DNA of 47,471 bases from an uncultured bacterium (GCA_902802825.1 CADCNV010000007.1:1-47471), one strand, 5' to 3'. Positions 22,651 to 32,235 are shown, counted from the first letter of the stretch. Numbers and translations are program-made. Notes: generated by a model not told the origin, from the letters alone.

Positions 22651-24645
22651 TTATATTTCAAGTAAAGTTCCCATTTTATCTTCGGCTACATCAACAAGAC
22701 ATTTGAAGTTTCCTGCTTTTACGATATATACATTGCCGTAATCTAATCTTACCTGAAGCGGTTTATTTATTACTTTATCAAATTTCTTCAATACATATAC
22801 GTTTTCGCCGATTTTACCGATAATAGATGAAATTCCGTCAGATTCAACCATCATAATACTTTTATTATTATCTATATCATATTTAGATTTTATAGAAATA
22901 TTTAAATCTGATGATTTTGTCTTTTTGTGTAAAGATATTTTCTGCATTGGATTAGTAACGCTCATCATTTCAGCACGACTGCGTTTCGGAATCATGTTTG
23001 TAATTTCTTCGGTAACATTTGTTTCATTTGATACAGGCGCATTTTCTTTATCCAAAATATCTAAATATTCTTCCATGGAAGATACGATATATTCTTCCTG
23101 TACCTGATTCATTTCTTCCGTTACATCATTCTTAGGTAAAAATCTTCTGCCGGTCCTTACCAAATCCGAAATGCTGAACCCATGACCGCCGATATTTCTT
23201 TGTGCCATTGTAAGTCCGCTGTTTTTAAGTTTTACCAAAGGACCTTCTTTTAAAGGTTCTGTAACTGTTTTATTTTCATCGTTGGCAAGTTGTTGTCTGC
23301 TGGTTTCTTTAAGATTAATATTTTTGGCAAAGGATTTCAAATGAAGTCCTGACATCTTTTTCATAATAGCTTCATCTTCTGAATGAACACCTTTATTTGG
23401 TGCTTTAAATTCAGTCATAGACGGAGTTTGTGAAAGTGCGTGTTCCATTTGAGAAATGCGGGCAGCCATATCGTCCATTACGACACCTTTTGTACCTTCC
23501 ATATTTGTAACGTAAGATGGCTGTGACGAATTATTTACAGAATCTTTTGCTTCCGAATATAATTTATATTTTTCCTGCCAACTTAAATTATCATTATCCA
23601 TAATTTGCTGATAATTTTCAGTATTTGCCTTTTCAGGTTCTGAATTGTAGTTTTCAAGATATTCTTTTAATTTTGTATTGTTCTTAATTGCTTTTGCAAT
23701 AATATTCATTAAAGCTCCCAAAAGGAATATACCTATAACTGATAATGCTCCGGCAATCGGAATGATAGGCAAATTCTTGTGGGTTTTTGTTTTTACATGT
23801 TTTTGAACTTTCTTTGAGTTGTTTACTTTTGCATTTTTTGATTCTGCCGGAGGGTTTTTGAGTTCAAAAGAAGGTTTTACCTCTTTAGAAGCTACTGCCG
23901 GCTTAGTATTTTTCACTTCTGCTATTTCGTTTTTCGGTTGTATTTTCTCATTTTTTACAATAGTTTCTTGTTTTGCTGCAGTTTTGGTATCTGCCTGCTT
24001 AACAACAGGGGTAATTTTTGTTGATACTGCAACGGGTTTAAGTGCAATTGTTGTTTGTGCAGCAACTGTTTTAGAAGCAGACTTTTGTGTTTGAGCAATT
24101 TTTGCATCAGATGTTTTTGTTGTTGAAACTGCAGGTTTTACGGCGTTAGTTTTTGTTTGTGTAGTTGCATTGCTTGCTTTTTTGAAATTTTCCATCTTCT
24201 TATCAGGATCGAATTTACTGTTTTGGGCAATTAAGTTTTTATAATCCTGCTGAGCTTTTGTTAGCGGTGCAGTTCTTTTCGTTGCAGTCTGAATTTTTAC
24301 GGGTTTTGTCGTATTAAATGTAACCTTTGTGTAGCCGCCGATTCCGTCATCAATGTTTTTTACACTGACATTAGATACCAAATCTTTAACGCCGCCCAAT
24401 GAAGGTACAATTGATTGATTCCCTGCCACATTCGGTAAAAGGACTACATAAGTATTGTTTGATTTTCTTGTTACAACAGTATTTGTAGGTGCTCCTGTTG
24501 TATAAAAAGTTACATCAACCGTGTCATCTGAAGATGCTTTTTTTACATCCATTCTTAATAAGTCACTTGAATCTGCGATTGCGCTGTTACCTGCAATTAA
24601 AAATACTGACAGGACAGTTGTAATTATAAATTTTCTATTAATCAT
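22651..24645 (-). CDS. AMIN-like envelope protein with central membrane segment
   Basis: A 664-aa protein. A signal peptide (MINRKFIITTVLSVFLIAGNSAIA) leads into a region of about 100 residues that resembles an AMIN domain (VDVTFYTTGAPTNTVV, NTYVVLLPNVAG, GYTKVTFNTTKPV). AMIN domains target AmiC and PilQ in other bacteria to the cell wall and are common in cyanobacteria. A long Lys/Ala/Thr-rich linker (about 120-290) precedes one membrane helix (IPIAGALSVIGIFLLGALMN, about 296-315). The C-terminal half looks cytoplasmic and ends in a small beta-rich domain. The layout suggests a protein linking cell wall and cytoplasm. The AMIN call is from pattern only. Confidence 0.65.
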   Translation of the reverse strand: MINRKFIITTVLSVFLIAGNSAIADSSDLLRMDVKKASSDDTVDVTFYTTGAPTNTVVTRKSNNTYVVLLPNVAGNQSIVPSLGGVKDLVSNVSVKNIDDGIGGYTKVTFNTTKPVKIQTATKRTAPLTKAQQDYKNLIAQNSKFDPDKKMENFKKASNATTQTKTNAVKPAVSTTKTSDAKIAQTQKSASKTVAAQTTIALKPVAVSTKITPVVKQADTKTAAKQETIVKNEKIQPKNEIAEVKNTKPAVASKEVKPSFELKNPPAESKNAKVNNSKKVQKHVKTKTHKNLPIIPIAGALSVIGIFLLGALMNIIAKAIKNNTKLKEYLENYNSEPEKANTENYQQIMDNDNLSWQEKYKLYSEAKDSVNNSSQPSYVTNMEGTKGVVMDDMAARISQMEHALSQTPSMTEFKAPNKGVHSEDEAIMKKMSGLHLKSFAKNINLKETSRQQLANDENKTVTEPLKEGPLVKLKNSGLTMAQRNIGGHGFSISDLVRTGRRFLPKNDVTEEMNQVQEEYIVSSMEEYLDILDKENAPVSNETNVTEEITNMIPKRSRAEMMSVTNPMQKISLHKKTKSSDLNISIKSKYDIDNNKSIMMVESDGISSIIGKIGENVYVLKKFDKVINKPLQVRLDYGNVYIVKAGNFKCLVDVAEDKMGTLLEI

Positions 24646-24737
24646 ATTACCCGCTACTTTTAAAAAACTACACTTATATTCTATATAATAGTCGAGAATA
24701 AAAAAATTTGCTACTTTATTAATATTTGGTAAATTTA

Positions 24738-24746
24738 TGTTACAAT
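24738..24746 (+). promoter_or_regulatory. Extended -10 promoter of era
   Basis: TGT plus TACAAT (24741-24746), then 6 nt and the ATG at 24753. No -35 box or Shine-Dalgarno sequence is visible, so a leaderless mRNA is predicted. Confidence 0.5.
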
Positions 24747-24752
24747 ATGTTC

Positions 24753-25643
24753 ATGAAATGCGGTTTTGTAACAATAATAGGACGCCCGAATGTAGGCAAA
24801 TCGACCCTTTTAAATCAGATTTTAGGGCAAAAGATTGTTATTGCAACGGATAAGCCACAAACAACAAGAAAAAGAATTAAAGGTATTCTTACAAATGAGC
24901 AGGGGCAAATAATTTTTATTGATACTCCGGGGATTCACCGACCGCTTAATAAATTGGGTGAATTTTTAATTGATGAGGCAAAAATTGCAATTCCTGATGC
25001 TGATTTAATTTTGTTTCTTGTTGATGGTTCTGAACCGGCAGGAAAAGGGGATAAATGGATTGTTCAAAATCTTTTGGAAACAAAAATTCCGATAATTATT
25101 GTGATGAACAAGGTTGATAAAATTAAAAAGCCGGAAAAAATAGAGCAAAATTTATTAACATATAAAACTTTGTTTAATGAAAATTTGCCTGTTGTGCGAG
25201 TTTCTGCAAAAACGGGGCGTAATATTGATACCTTGCTTAAAAATATTTATAAAAAACTTCCAGACGGAGAAATTATGTACCCTGAGGATGTGGTTACAGA
25301 AGAAACAATGCGCGATGTTGCTCAGGAAATAATAAGAGAAAAAATTTTACTCAACACGTCTGATGAAATTCCTCATGCAGTTGCTGTCAAAATTGAAAAC
25401 TATTTTGAACAGGATGAAATTGATAAAATTTATGCAAATATTTATTGCGAAACAAAAAGTCAAAAGGGTATTTTAATAGGTAAAGGCGGCAATTTGCTAA
25501 AAAAAATCGGTACAGAAGCAAGACAGGATTTAGAAAAAATAATTGAAAAGAAGGTATTTTTAGGACTAGAAGTCAAAGTTGAAAAAGACTGGCGCAAAAA
25601 AGATAATATATTGAATGATTTTGGATATAAACAGGATAAATAA
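24753..25643 (+). CDS. era: GTPase Era
   Basis: An essential Ras-like GTPase that binds 16S rRNA and aids 30S maturation. The G motifs are GRPNVGKST (about 8-16), the effector region TTRKRIKGI, DTPG (about 55-58) and NKVD (about 118-121). A C-terminal KH domain follows (GKGGNLLKKIGTEARQDLE, about 250-268). I start at 24753 (MKCGFVTIIGRPN), the usual Era start; upstream in-frame ATG at 24747 and TTG at 24726 overlap the -10 box. The 296-aa length is normal. It is monocistronic, divergent from the AMIN-like gene. Confidence 0.96.
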   Translation: MKCGFVTIIGRPNVGKSTLLNQILGQKIVIATDKPQTTRKRIKGILTNEQGQIIFIDTPGIHRPLNKLGEFLIDEAKIAIPDADLILFLVDGSEPAGKGDKWIVQNLLETKIPIIIVMNKVDKIKKPEKIEQNLLTYKTLFNENLPVVRVSAKTGRNIDTLLKNIYKKLPDGEIMYPEDVVTEETMRDVAQEIIREKILLNTSDEIPHAVAVKIENYFEQDEIDKIYANIYCETKSQKGILIGKGGNLLKKIGTEARQDLEKIIEKKVFLGLEVKVEKDWRKKDNILNDFGYKQDK

Positions 25644-25676
25644 CCCCTTACATTTAATAGTGGCTGAAAAGCGGAA

Positions 25677-25705
25677 TTTTCAAATAATATATAAAATTTT
25701 ATAAT
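25677..25705 (+). promoter_or_regulatory. Predicted promoter of the 25744-27132 gene pair
   Basis: TTTTCA at 25677-25682, a 17-nt spacer and TATAAT at 25700-25705. Confidence 0.5.
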
Positions 25706-25716
25706 ACTCCTTGATT

Positions 25717-25730
25717 TAGATTTAAATCTA
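25717..25730. promoter_or_regulatory. 14-bp perfect palindrome, candidate operator
   Basis: TAGATTTAAATCTA lies 11 nt after the -10 box and directly before the GGGAG ribosome binding site, so a bound protein would block transcription or translation of the gene at 25744. Confidence 0.5.
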
Positions 25731-25743
25731 GGGAGAAATATAA

Positions 25744-26673
25744 ATGGCAAATTTAAAAGATTTTTTCAATAAAATTTCAAACAACAACAGAATATTTACT
25801 GCAGAAGACATTGGTGAAATGTCAGGTAATGAGTATACCCAAAATGAAAAGGCAATTTTTCATCAACTGCAAAATTTAGGAATTCCAAGACGAAATCAAC
25901 TTAATGGGAACCCTGATGTTATATATGTGCATGCATATACCAAGGCAGACGGGACACATGTAAAAGCACACTATCGTTCAAGAAACGGAAGTTTTGCAAC
26001 AGGATATGCGACAAATACAAATAATACATATAATAGCAATAAACCCAAAATAAAAGAAATAAAACCTGCTGATTTTTCTAATTTGGAAAAATATAATTCA
26101 ATAACAAAATCGTTATTAGAAATTAATGAAAAATTAAATTATAACCGTCCTGATGCACGCGAATTGATGAATATCGGGTTATCAGGTTTTGAAAATTTAC
26201 CTGAACATTCAGAATTTAGCGTATTTCAACCGGAAGCAGTTGAATATGTCAATAATCAATTAAATATAAAAAATTCAAAAGGTTTAGTAATACCAAAAGG
26301 TTGGAACGGGGTAATATATGATAAAAATAGCGGATTTAGTAAACGATTATCAAATTCGCCCGAGTTGCAAAAACAAGTTATGAAATATTATGATAACAAA
26401 ACAAAATCGTTTACTTCAAATCAAATATTGATAGATTTCAAAGAAGATAAAAATTTGTGTTATTCAATAGGACACGGTACTGTTTTAAATCCAAGAATTG
26501 AAAATGAAGAATTTAAAGCTATTTTATTTGATAAATATGATTTTCAGTGGCTTAATAAAGAAAAATTGCCAGATGATCATATGCGTTTTATTAATAATGG
26601 TGCAGCATTTGCAGAACTTACTCCAATACTTACAAATTATTATGTTATAATACCTATAAGATTTAAATTATAG
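25744..26673 (+). CDS. Uncharacterised 309-aa protein, possible effector
   Basis: I do not recognise the whole protein. Residues about 57-85 (NPDVIYVHAYTKADGTHVKA then HYRSRNG) match a short module seen in proteins that end in similar KADGT.VK.HYRS sequences in gut bacteria and phages, from memory. The rest is Asn/Lys-rich, with a conserved-looking C-terminal block (GLVIPKGWNGVIY, about 178-190; YSIGHGTVLNPR, about 239-250). There is no signal peptide. GGGAG precedes the ATG. A small four-helix membrane protein follows 9 nt downstream, an arrangement seen in toxin-immunity pairs. That role is only a hypothesis. Confidence 0.65.
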   Translation: MANLKDFFNKISNNNRIFTAEDIGEMSGNEYTQNEKAIFHQLQNLGIPRRNQLNGNPDVIYVHAYTKADGTHVKAHYRSRNGSFATGYATNTNNTYNSNKPKIKEIKPADFSNLEKYNSITKSLLEINEKLNYNRPDARELMNIGLSGFENLPEHSEFSVFQPEAVEYVNNQLNIKNSKGLVIPKGWNGVIYDKNSGFSKRLSNSPELQKQVMKYYDNKTKSFTSNQILIDFKEDKNLCYSIGHGTVLNPRIENEEFKAILFDKYDFQWLNKEKLPDDHMRFINNGAAFAELTPILTNYYVIIPIRFKL

Positions 26674-26682
26674 AATTGATGT

Positions 26683-27132
26683 ATGCATAACTTTTTAAAA
26701 AATATATTTTGCTTATTAATTATAAACCTTGTTGCAAGCATGGGGTATTTAGTATTGTTTATACTAGTATTTGGAATGATGATGAGTGGTGAAAGTGAAC
26801 TAAGGTTTAATATTTCTCTTGCAACAATTCTAATCATTATTTTTGCTCGATTGTTTGTGCTGCCAATAGCATATAAAAAATTAGAAAACTCACGAAAAAC
26901 TGAATTAGCAGCTAAATTTATACAAAAATTAAAGCATTCTTTTTATTTAAAAGTCATTATTTTAATTGTTGCATATATATATGATATAATTGCTTGTCTT
27001 ATAATATTTAGGAATGTAGAATATGCGTTCCAGATAGTTGATATTTTAATTCAAAGTCTATTATTTTGCTATATTGTTTTATTTATTTATTGGTTTGTAG
27101 AAGATAAAATTAAACAATTAAGAGAAAAATAG
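26683..27132 (+). CDS. Small four-helix membrane protein
   Basis: A 149-aa integral membrane protein with four hydrophobic segments at about residues 8-32 (CLLIINLVASMGYLVLFILV), 43-63, 89-110 and 116-138, and a charged C-terminus. I recognise no family. It follows the 309-aa ORF by 9 nt and is surely cotranscribed. No strong Shine-Dalgarno sequence is visible, so translation may depend on the upstream gene. It could be an immunity protein or transporter-like partner of the 25744 product. The sequence is more AT-rich in composition than nearby housekeeping genes, though I have not measured this. Confidence 0.65.
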   Translation: MHNFLKNIFCLLIINLVASMGYLVLFILVFGMMMSGESELRFNISLATILIIIFARLFVLPIAYKKLENSRKTELAAKFIQKLKHSFYLKVIILIVAYIYDIIACLIIFRNVEYAFQIVDILIQSLLFCYIVLFIYWFVEDKIKQLREK

Positions 27133-27211
27133 TTTGTAGATTCTCAACAACACTAGCTTATGTAAAAGATTGGTCGCTGCTATATAAATCATAATTAATC
27201 TATATGCATAA

Positions 27212-27997
27212 TCACTCTGATTTTACATCCAAATTATAGTGCAAAATATCTTCTGAGGCGGTATTATTTACCCATGATGTCTGAATTTCGCAAATTGATG
27301 CATCGTCTTTGGTTATTATATGAGCATATGTATCAGGTTTGTCGGTTTTATAAGTCGCACATACCAAAACATCCTCAAGGAATGATTCTCTGTTGAATTT
27401 TATATTCAGTGTTTTGAGAGTATGTGATTTTTTAAATTCATCAGTCGATGTTGCTTCTGCAATATTTATATAGCTTTTGTTATTAACGTGATTGTTAAAA
27501 TCTAAATCGGATAAATTGTTTTTGTGAACAATTTCACTTACTTTATCTTTAATCTCACCGAGAGTAAATTTTTTGTGTTCGCCCAAAACAAGCTCAGGAC
27601 ATATTTTAAAGTGTTCCGTAATAATATCGGTTTTTGCGGGACGTTTTGTTTCCTGATCAAGAATGAACCAGCATCCGTTACCTTGTGCAAAAACTTCCCC
27701 TCTGTAATATAGTTTAAAGTCTGTGTAAATCTTCAGTTTTGTAATCTCTGAAATCCATATTTCTGTTGTAATTTCTTCTGACCAAAATGGTGTTTTTGAT
27801 AAAAATTCAATATTAAATTCCGAAACAATCCAGTATAAATTTTGCGGGAACAAATCATAAGCTGCCATTTTTCTTGTTGCACAGTATCTTGCAAATGTGT
27901 CCTGCAAATACATAATTGCAGAAATAGGTCTTAGCCGGTACTCGTTTAAATCCATATTATCCAAAATTACATTATAATTATGCGAATATTTGCTCAT
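27212..27997 (-). CDS. Acyl-ACP thioesterase
   Basis: Hydrolyses acyl-ACP to free fatty acid and ACP. The 261-aa double hot-dog protein belongs to the FatA/FatB-like bacterial group. Key features are the N-terminal hot-dog (QDTFARYCATRKM, about 32-44), the Trp-rich strand ITTEIWISEITKL, and the C-terminal catalytic block SDLDFNNHVNNKSYI (about 160-174), whose Asn and His are the expected active-site residues. GGAGAG precedes the ATG. With acpP, fabF and fabG nearby it adds to the lipid theme of the window, although it is not in their operons. Confidence 0.9.
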   Translation of the reverse strand: MSKYSHNYNVILDNMDLNEYRLRPISAIMYLQDTFARYCATRKMAAYDLFPQNLYWIVSEFNIEFLSKTPFWSEEITTEIWISEITKLKIYTDFKLYYRGEVFAQGNGCWFILDQETKRPAKTDIITEHFKICPELVLGEHKKFTLGEIKDKVSEIVHKNNLSDLDFNNHVNNKSYINIAEATSTDEFKKSHTLKTLNIKFNRESFLEDVLVCATYKTDKPDTYAHIITKDDASICEIQTSWVNNTASEDILHYNLDVKSE

Positions 27998-28062
27998 AAA
28001 TCAATCTCTCCATTATCAAAAAAATTATAACATAATCATATATAAAAATGTGATTTGAAGTA

Positions 28063-28071
28063 TGCTATAAT
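28063..28071 (+). promoter_or_regulatory. Extended -10 promoter of the lipase-like gene
   Basis: TGC plus TATAAT (28066-28071), followed by a 31-nt leader with a CGGGAAG-like ribosome binding site before the ATG. Confidence 0.5.
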
Positions 28072-28102
28072 ACATTCAATAGAATAGCGGGAAGTAAAAA
28101 AT

Positions 28103-29269
28103 ATGTTTGAAAGAAAAATTAAAACGGATTATTTAAAATTAGCAAAAATAGTTTATGGCGGCGAATTTTATTTTGAATTAAAAAAGTATATACTTAAAGA
28201 AGTAACTTTTAAAAATCTGAAAATAAGAAAATATATTGACAGTTTGTTAAGCAAAAACGGAAATGAGAATTTTTTTGCATACAAAAATGATGAGAGCGGT
28301 TTTGTAGGGAACCTTTTTGAAAATACGCAAACAGGTGAACTTGTGGTTGCATATAGAGGAACGGAAAGACCCGGATTAGGGGAAAATGTTTCTGATTTTA
28401 ATGCTTTTATGAAGGATGTTGGTACAGATATCAGCTTAATGACATGTGATTTTGATATGCAGTTTGAATATGCGTGGGAATTTTACAAGGCAGTTAAAAA
28501 ACAGTATCCGAAAAGGAAAATTGTTATTGTCGGTCAGTCATTAGGCGGGGCGTTGGCTCAGATTGTTGCAGCAAAAGAATATACAGTAAATCGTAAAAAA
28601 GTTGAAACTTATACATATAATGCTCCCGGGTGTTCTCATCTTTTGGATACTTATGACTGCAATACAAAATTCGGATACTCATTTATTACAAATTATTCTG
28701 TAATGAATGACTGGTGCGGTATGTTCGGGGAACACGTTGGACAAAGATATTTGATTCTACCTTTGAGAATTCCTGAAAGTATGACAAATGAAACAGAAGA
28801 ATTAATTAAAAATATTCTTCTTATGACTCATGAAGGAATTTTTGAATATTCTGAAGAAAGTATGGGAAAAGTAATAAGAAAACCAAAAGATTTCAATCAA
28901 AAAGAAGGGCTTTCTTTGTGGTATTTTGATAAAAATAATATATTAAATACATACGGAAGTACGTCAGAATGTATAAATGCCGGGCTTCAGCAAAAAAGTA
29001 TGTCGCAGGATTTTATGAACAGTCCTTTTTTCAAACAGGCAGAAAAATTTTTTGCTGATAATATTCCAAAAGAAGTACAGAATTCCGACGTAGCGATAGC
29101 AATTAAAAATGCAACAGATAATTTTGTACAGACGCAAAGTGAAAATTTTAATAATTGGATGAATAACAATGCTCTTGCTGTTGTAACAAGAACTTTAGAC
29201 TCTTTAATAGCTGAACTTTCACAGGAAAGTTATGACAGGGCAAAAGCAATTTTGGCAAAATTTTTATAG
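28103..29269 (+). CDS. Lipase-like alpha/beta hydrolase (DUF2974/Mbeg1-like)
   Basis: A 388-aa alpha/beta hydrolase. The class 3 lipase-like region includes ELVVAYRGTERPG (about 80-92) and the nucleophile elbow VIVGQSLGGALAQ with Ser146. A following YNAPGCSHLLD gives the usual Asn-Ala-Pro-Gly context. No signal peptide is present, so the protein is probably cytoplasmic or exported by another route. The C-terminal 100 residues are helical and unassigned. The glycosyltransferase gene follows 24 nt downstream in the same direction. Substrate unknown. Confidence 0.8.
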   Translation: MFERKIKTDYLKLAKIVYGGEFYFELKKYILKEVTFKNLKIRKYIDSLLSKNGNENFFAYKNDESGFVGNLFENTQTGELVVAYRGTERPGLGENVSDFNAFMKDVGTDISLMTCDFDMQFEYAWEFYKAVKKQYPKRKIVIVGQSLGGALAQIVAAKEYTVNRKKVETYTYNAPGCSHLLDTYDCNTKFGYSFITNYSVMNDWCGMFGEHVGQRYLILPLRIPESMTNETEELIKNILLMTHEGIFEYSEESMGKVIRKPKDFNQKEGLSLWYFDKNNILNTYGSTSECINAGLQQKSMSQDFMNSPFFKQAEKFFADNIPKEVQNSDVAIAIKNATDNFVQTQSENFNNWMNNNALAVVTRTLDSLIAELSQESYDRAKAILAKFL

Positions 29270-29293
29270 TATTATAATTATGCGAGGTTAAGC

Positions 29294-30949
29294 ATGAAAA
29301 AAAGCATTTTTATAATATTACTGTTATTTGCGGTTGCAATTTGTTTAAGATTTTTATATACAGATAACGCGCTTTGGTATGATGAAGCTTGTTCCTGGGC
29401 AACTTCAACAGATGGTGCCGGAATTATGCATAATTTGTTGCATGTTGACCTGCAGCATACTCCGTTATATTTCGTACTGCTGAAATTATGGATGAATTTA
29501 TTCGGGCAGAGCGAAGCCGCAATGCGGGTATTATCTTTAATTTTCGGGGCATTAACTGTTCCGTTGTCTTATATCGTCGGCAAAAAAATTTCAAAAAATG
29601 CATTCTTTTCTGCAATGATTTGCGCCGTTAGTCCTTTGTTAGTACTGTTTTCAACAGAGGTAAGAATGTATTCACTTGTTGTCTTTTTGGTTTTATTTTC
29701 GCTTAACTATCTTATAGATTTCGAGCAAAAAGGTGACAAAAAATCCTTAATAAAACTTGTGGCGGTAAATATTCTGATTCCATACTCATTTGTTGGCGGA
29801 ATTTTATATAACTTATCATTATTAATTTGTTATTTATCGTATTTATATAAAAATCGCAGAGAGAAATTCAGACAATATCTGAGTTTTGAATTTATAGAAT
29901 TTATATGTTTAATTCCTTATTTTATTTTAATTCTATATTATGCCAAAATGCGTAGTATATTTGTAATAAGTCATGAAGGAATTTTGAAATTTGCTCATGT
30001 TATTGATGCGGTGCGTAATTTCTTTGGTGCAACGATTGAACAAAACGTTTATTGGGTAAATGACGGAAATTATCACTTAAATTTCTGGTTTACTTTATTT
30101 GTTATTATTCCTTGTATATATTTTATTATCGGTTTTATCAAATCTTTGAAAAGTAATGATAAATTTATCAAAACATTAAGTGCAATTATATTAACTAATT
30201 TTATTTTTGCTGTGATTTTTGCAATATTTAAAGTAAATATTTTTACATCAAGATATATTTTATATCTTTTTCCGCCTTTAATAATGCTCTGTGTTATGGG
30301 TTTGAGCGAAAAGTATAATTCTAAAATTCTCAAAACCGGTTTGGTTTTGTATATGATTGCTTGTGCAGTATTTAATGTCCAAAATGCATCAGTGATGAGA
30401 AAGAATAAAGAACTTGCAATGAAAAGTGCAGCTATTGAATGTGATCAAATCGGATTAAATTCGTATGATGTTGTGATATTACCTTTTGGTGCCGATGCTC
30501 CTTATTATTTCAGAAGTTTGACAAGACCAAGAGTTTTTAATTCTGATTTTCACAAAGTCGCAAGAAATCCTTACGGTATTTACTATGATAAAAAAGACCA
30601 AAAAACTATGGCAGGTAAAGGTAAATATAAACTGATTTTAGATAAAATAAACAGAGATGAAGTATTTTCACAATCTTATCTGGATTATTTTAAGGAAAAT
30701 GTGTCTGATGCTGTTCCAAAAGGGAGATATGTGATGATTGCAATGTATGGAAATGATAATAATGCAATTGTTGATATTGAAACATTAAGAAAACAGGTCA
30801 AAAAAGTTAATGAAAATAATATACTTGATTCGTTATTTAAAAAATATATGTGCGATACAATCGCAATGCTGAATATGAATTTTACTTTTGTAAAATCGTA
30901 TCGAAAAGATAATTTTACATATTATATTTTTCAGAAAGTTACGGATTAG
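29294..30949 (+). CDS. Membrane GT-C glycosyltransferase (GT39/ArnT-like)
   Basis: A 551-aa multispanning protein of the PMT/ArnT superfamily, which transfers a sugar from a polyprenyl-phosphate donor outside the membrane. The first periplasmic loop has TDNALWYDEACSWATS (about 24-39), with the Asp-Glu pair expected to be catalytic, then DLQHTPLYFVLLKLWM (about 55-70). About ten hydrophobic segments follow to residue 370. A soluble C-terminal domain of about 180 residues ends the protein. GAGG precedes the ATG. The acceptor (protein, lipid A-like or other glycan) cannot be inferred. Confidence 0.85.
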   Translation: MKKSIFIILLLFAVAICLRFLYTDNALWYDEACSWATSTDGAGIMHNLLHVDLQHTPLYFVLLKLWMNLFGQSEAAMRVLSLIFGALTVPLSYIVGKKISKNAFFSAMICAVSPLLVLFSTEVRMYSLVVFLVLFSLNYLIDFEQKGDKKSLIKLVAVNILIPYSFVGGILYNLSLLICYLSYLYKNRREKFRQYLSFEFIEFICLIPYFILILYYAKMRSIFVISHEGILKFAHVIDAVRNFFGATIEQNVYWVNDGNYHLNFWFTLFVIIPCIYFIIGFIKSLKSNDKFIKTLSAIILTNFIFAVIFAIFKVNIFTSRYILYLFPPLIMLCVMGLSEKYNSKILKTGLVLYMIACAVFNVQNASVMRKNKELAMKSAAIECDQIGLNSYDVVILPFGADAPYYFRSLTRPRVFNSDFHKVARNPYGIYYDKKDQKTMAGKGKYKLILDKINRDEVFSQSYLDYFKENVSDAVPKGRYVMIAMYGNDNNAIVDIETLRKQVKKVNENNILDSLFKKYMCDTIAMLNMNFTFVKSYRKDNFTYYIFQKVTD

Positions 30950-30987
30950 TTTATTTATTGTATAATGTCTTTTACGAGGTATTTAAT

Positions 30988-32235
30988 ATGAAAATGGAAA
31001 AATTGTTTAACGAAGATGTAATGGCGTTAGATACATATATAATGGTTCGTTTAAAAGAAAGAACCGCACAGTTGAAAGATAAATTGACACAAAAAAACAG
31101 AGCCCCGATTTCTTTATCTATGGGTGCTCCGACATCTGCCCCGCCATCAGCATTGATAGATAAATTGAAAGAATTTTTAACGGAAGATAATATTCATTCT
31201 TATTCTGTTACAAGGGGAGAAAGTTATTTCAGAGAGGCATGTGTCCAAAGAATGAAAGACCGTTTTGGTGTTGTACTTGATTCTAATGATGAGGTTTGTT
31301 CGGTTTTGGGCTCAAAAGACGGATTAGCGAATCTTATAAGATTTTTAATTTATCCGCAGCATGAAGAATTTCAAAAAGACATAATTTTAATTCCTGATCC
31401 GGGGTATGCATCGTACTCTCAAATGGTTGGCTGCTCAGGCGGGAAAGCTTATCCGATGGCTTTAACTCCTGAAAATAATTATCAGCCGGATATGGAGCAG
31501 GTTTGGGAACAATTGAAAAATGACGGTTACGATGAAAATAAAGTCAAAGCAGTAATTATAAATTATCCGAATAATCCGCTTGGTGTTATGGCAACAAAAG
31601 ATTATGTTCAAAAAGTTGTTGATTTTTGTAAAAAGCATGATATTTTGTTGATTTCCGATGCGGCATATTGCGATTTGTATTTTGATGAAGCTCACAAACC
31701 GTTTAGTGTATTTGAATTGAAAGGTGCAAAAGATATTGCGGTTGAAATGTTTACATTGTCAAAGCCGTATGCTGTTACAGGTTGGCGTCTTGGTTGGATT
31801 TGCGGAAACAAAGAAGTTGTTTCAAGATTTGCTAAAGGTAAATCAACTATTGATAACGGTATGTTTAAGGCACTACAAAAGGCGTGTGCGTACATTATGA
31901 CATCTGCTGAAGGGGATGAATATATTGCTCAGGGAAATATTTCATACAAAAGAAAACAGAGCATTTTGGTAAAGGGCTTGAAAGAACTTGGTTGGGAAAT
32001 TGATGAAAATAATATTCCTAAAACAACTTTTTATTTGTGGCTTCCTATTCCGAGAAAATATGATTCCTGTGTAAAATTCTGTCAGGATATGCTTGAAAAA
32101 TCAGGCATTGTTGTTGTTCCGGGGACTGCTTTTGGAACTTACGGTGAAGGATGCTTCAGAATTTCTTATGTATGTTCCGATGAAAAATTACAGGAAGTTG
32201 TTGACCGTATGAAAGCTGACGGCTTTAGGTATTAA
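30988..32235 (+). CDS. Class I/II PLP aminotransferase
   Basis: A 415-aa fold type I aminotransferase of the aspartate/LL-diaminopimelate aminotransferase group. Recognised motifs are INYPNNPLGVMA (about 187-198), the Asp-Tyr pair region ISDAAYCDLYFD, and the PLP Lys in TLSKPYAVTGWRLGW (about 245-260). The C-terminal Arg in GCFRISYVCSDE binds the substrate carboxylate. The ATG at 30988 has GAGG 8 nt upstream; the longer frame from 30958 starts at a non-ATG codon and overlaps the TATAAT at 30961. A terminator follows at 32262. Exact amino acid specificity is not clear. Confidence 0.85.
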   Translation: MKMEKLFNEDVMALDTYIMVRLKERTAQLKDKLTQKNRAPISLSMGAPTSAPPSALIDKLKEFLTEDNIHSYSVTRGESYFREACVQRMKDRFGVVLDSNDEVCSVLGSKDGLANLIRFLIYPQHEEFQKDIILIPDPGYASYSQMVGCSGGKAYPMALTPENNYQPDMEQVWEQLKNDGYDENKVKAVIINYPNNPLGVMATKDYVQKVVDFCKKHDILLISDAAYCDLYFDEAHKPFSVFELKGAKDIAVEMFTLSKPYAVTGWRLGWICGNKEVVSRFAKGKSTIDNGMFKALQKACAYIMTSAEGDEYIAQGNISYKRKQSILVKGLKELGWEIDENNIPKTTFYLWLPIPRKYDSCVKFCQDMLEKSGIVVVPGTAFGTYGEGCFRISYVCSDEKLQEVVDRMKADGFRY

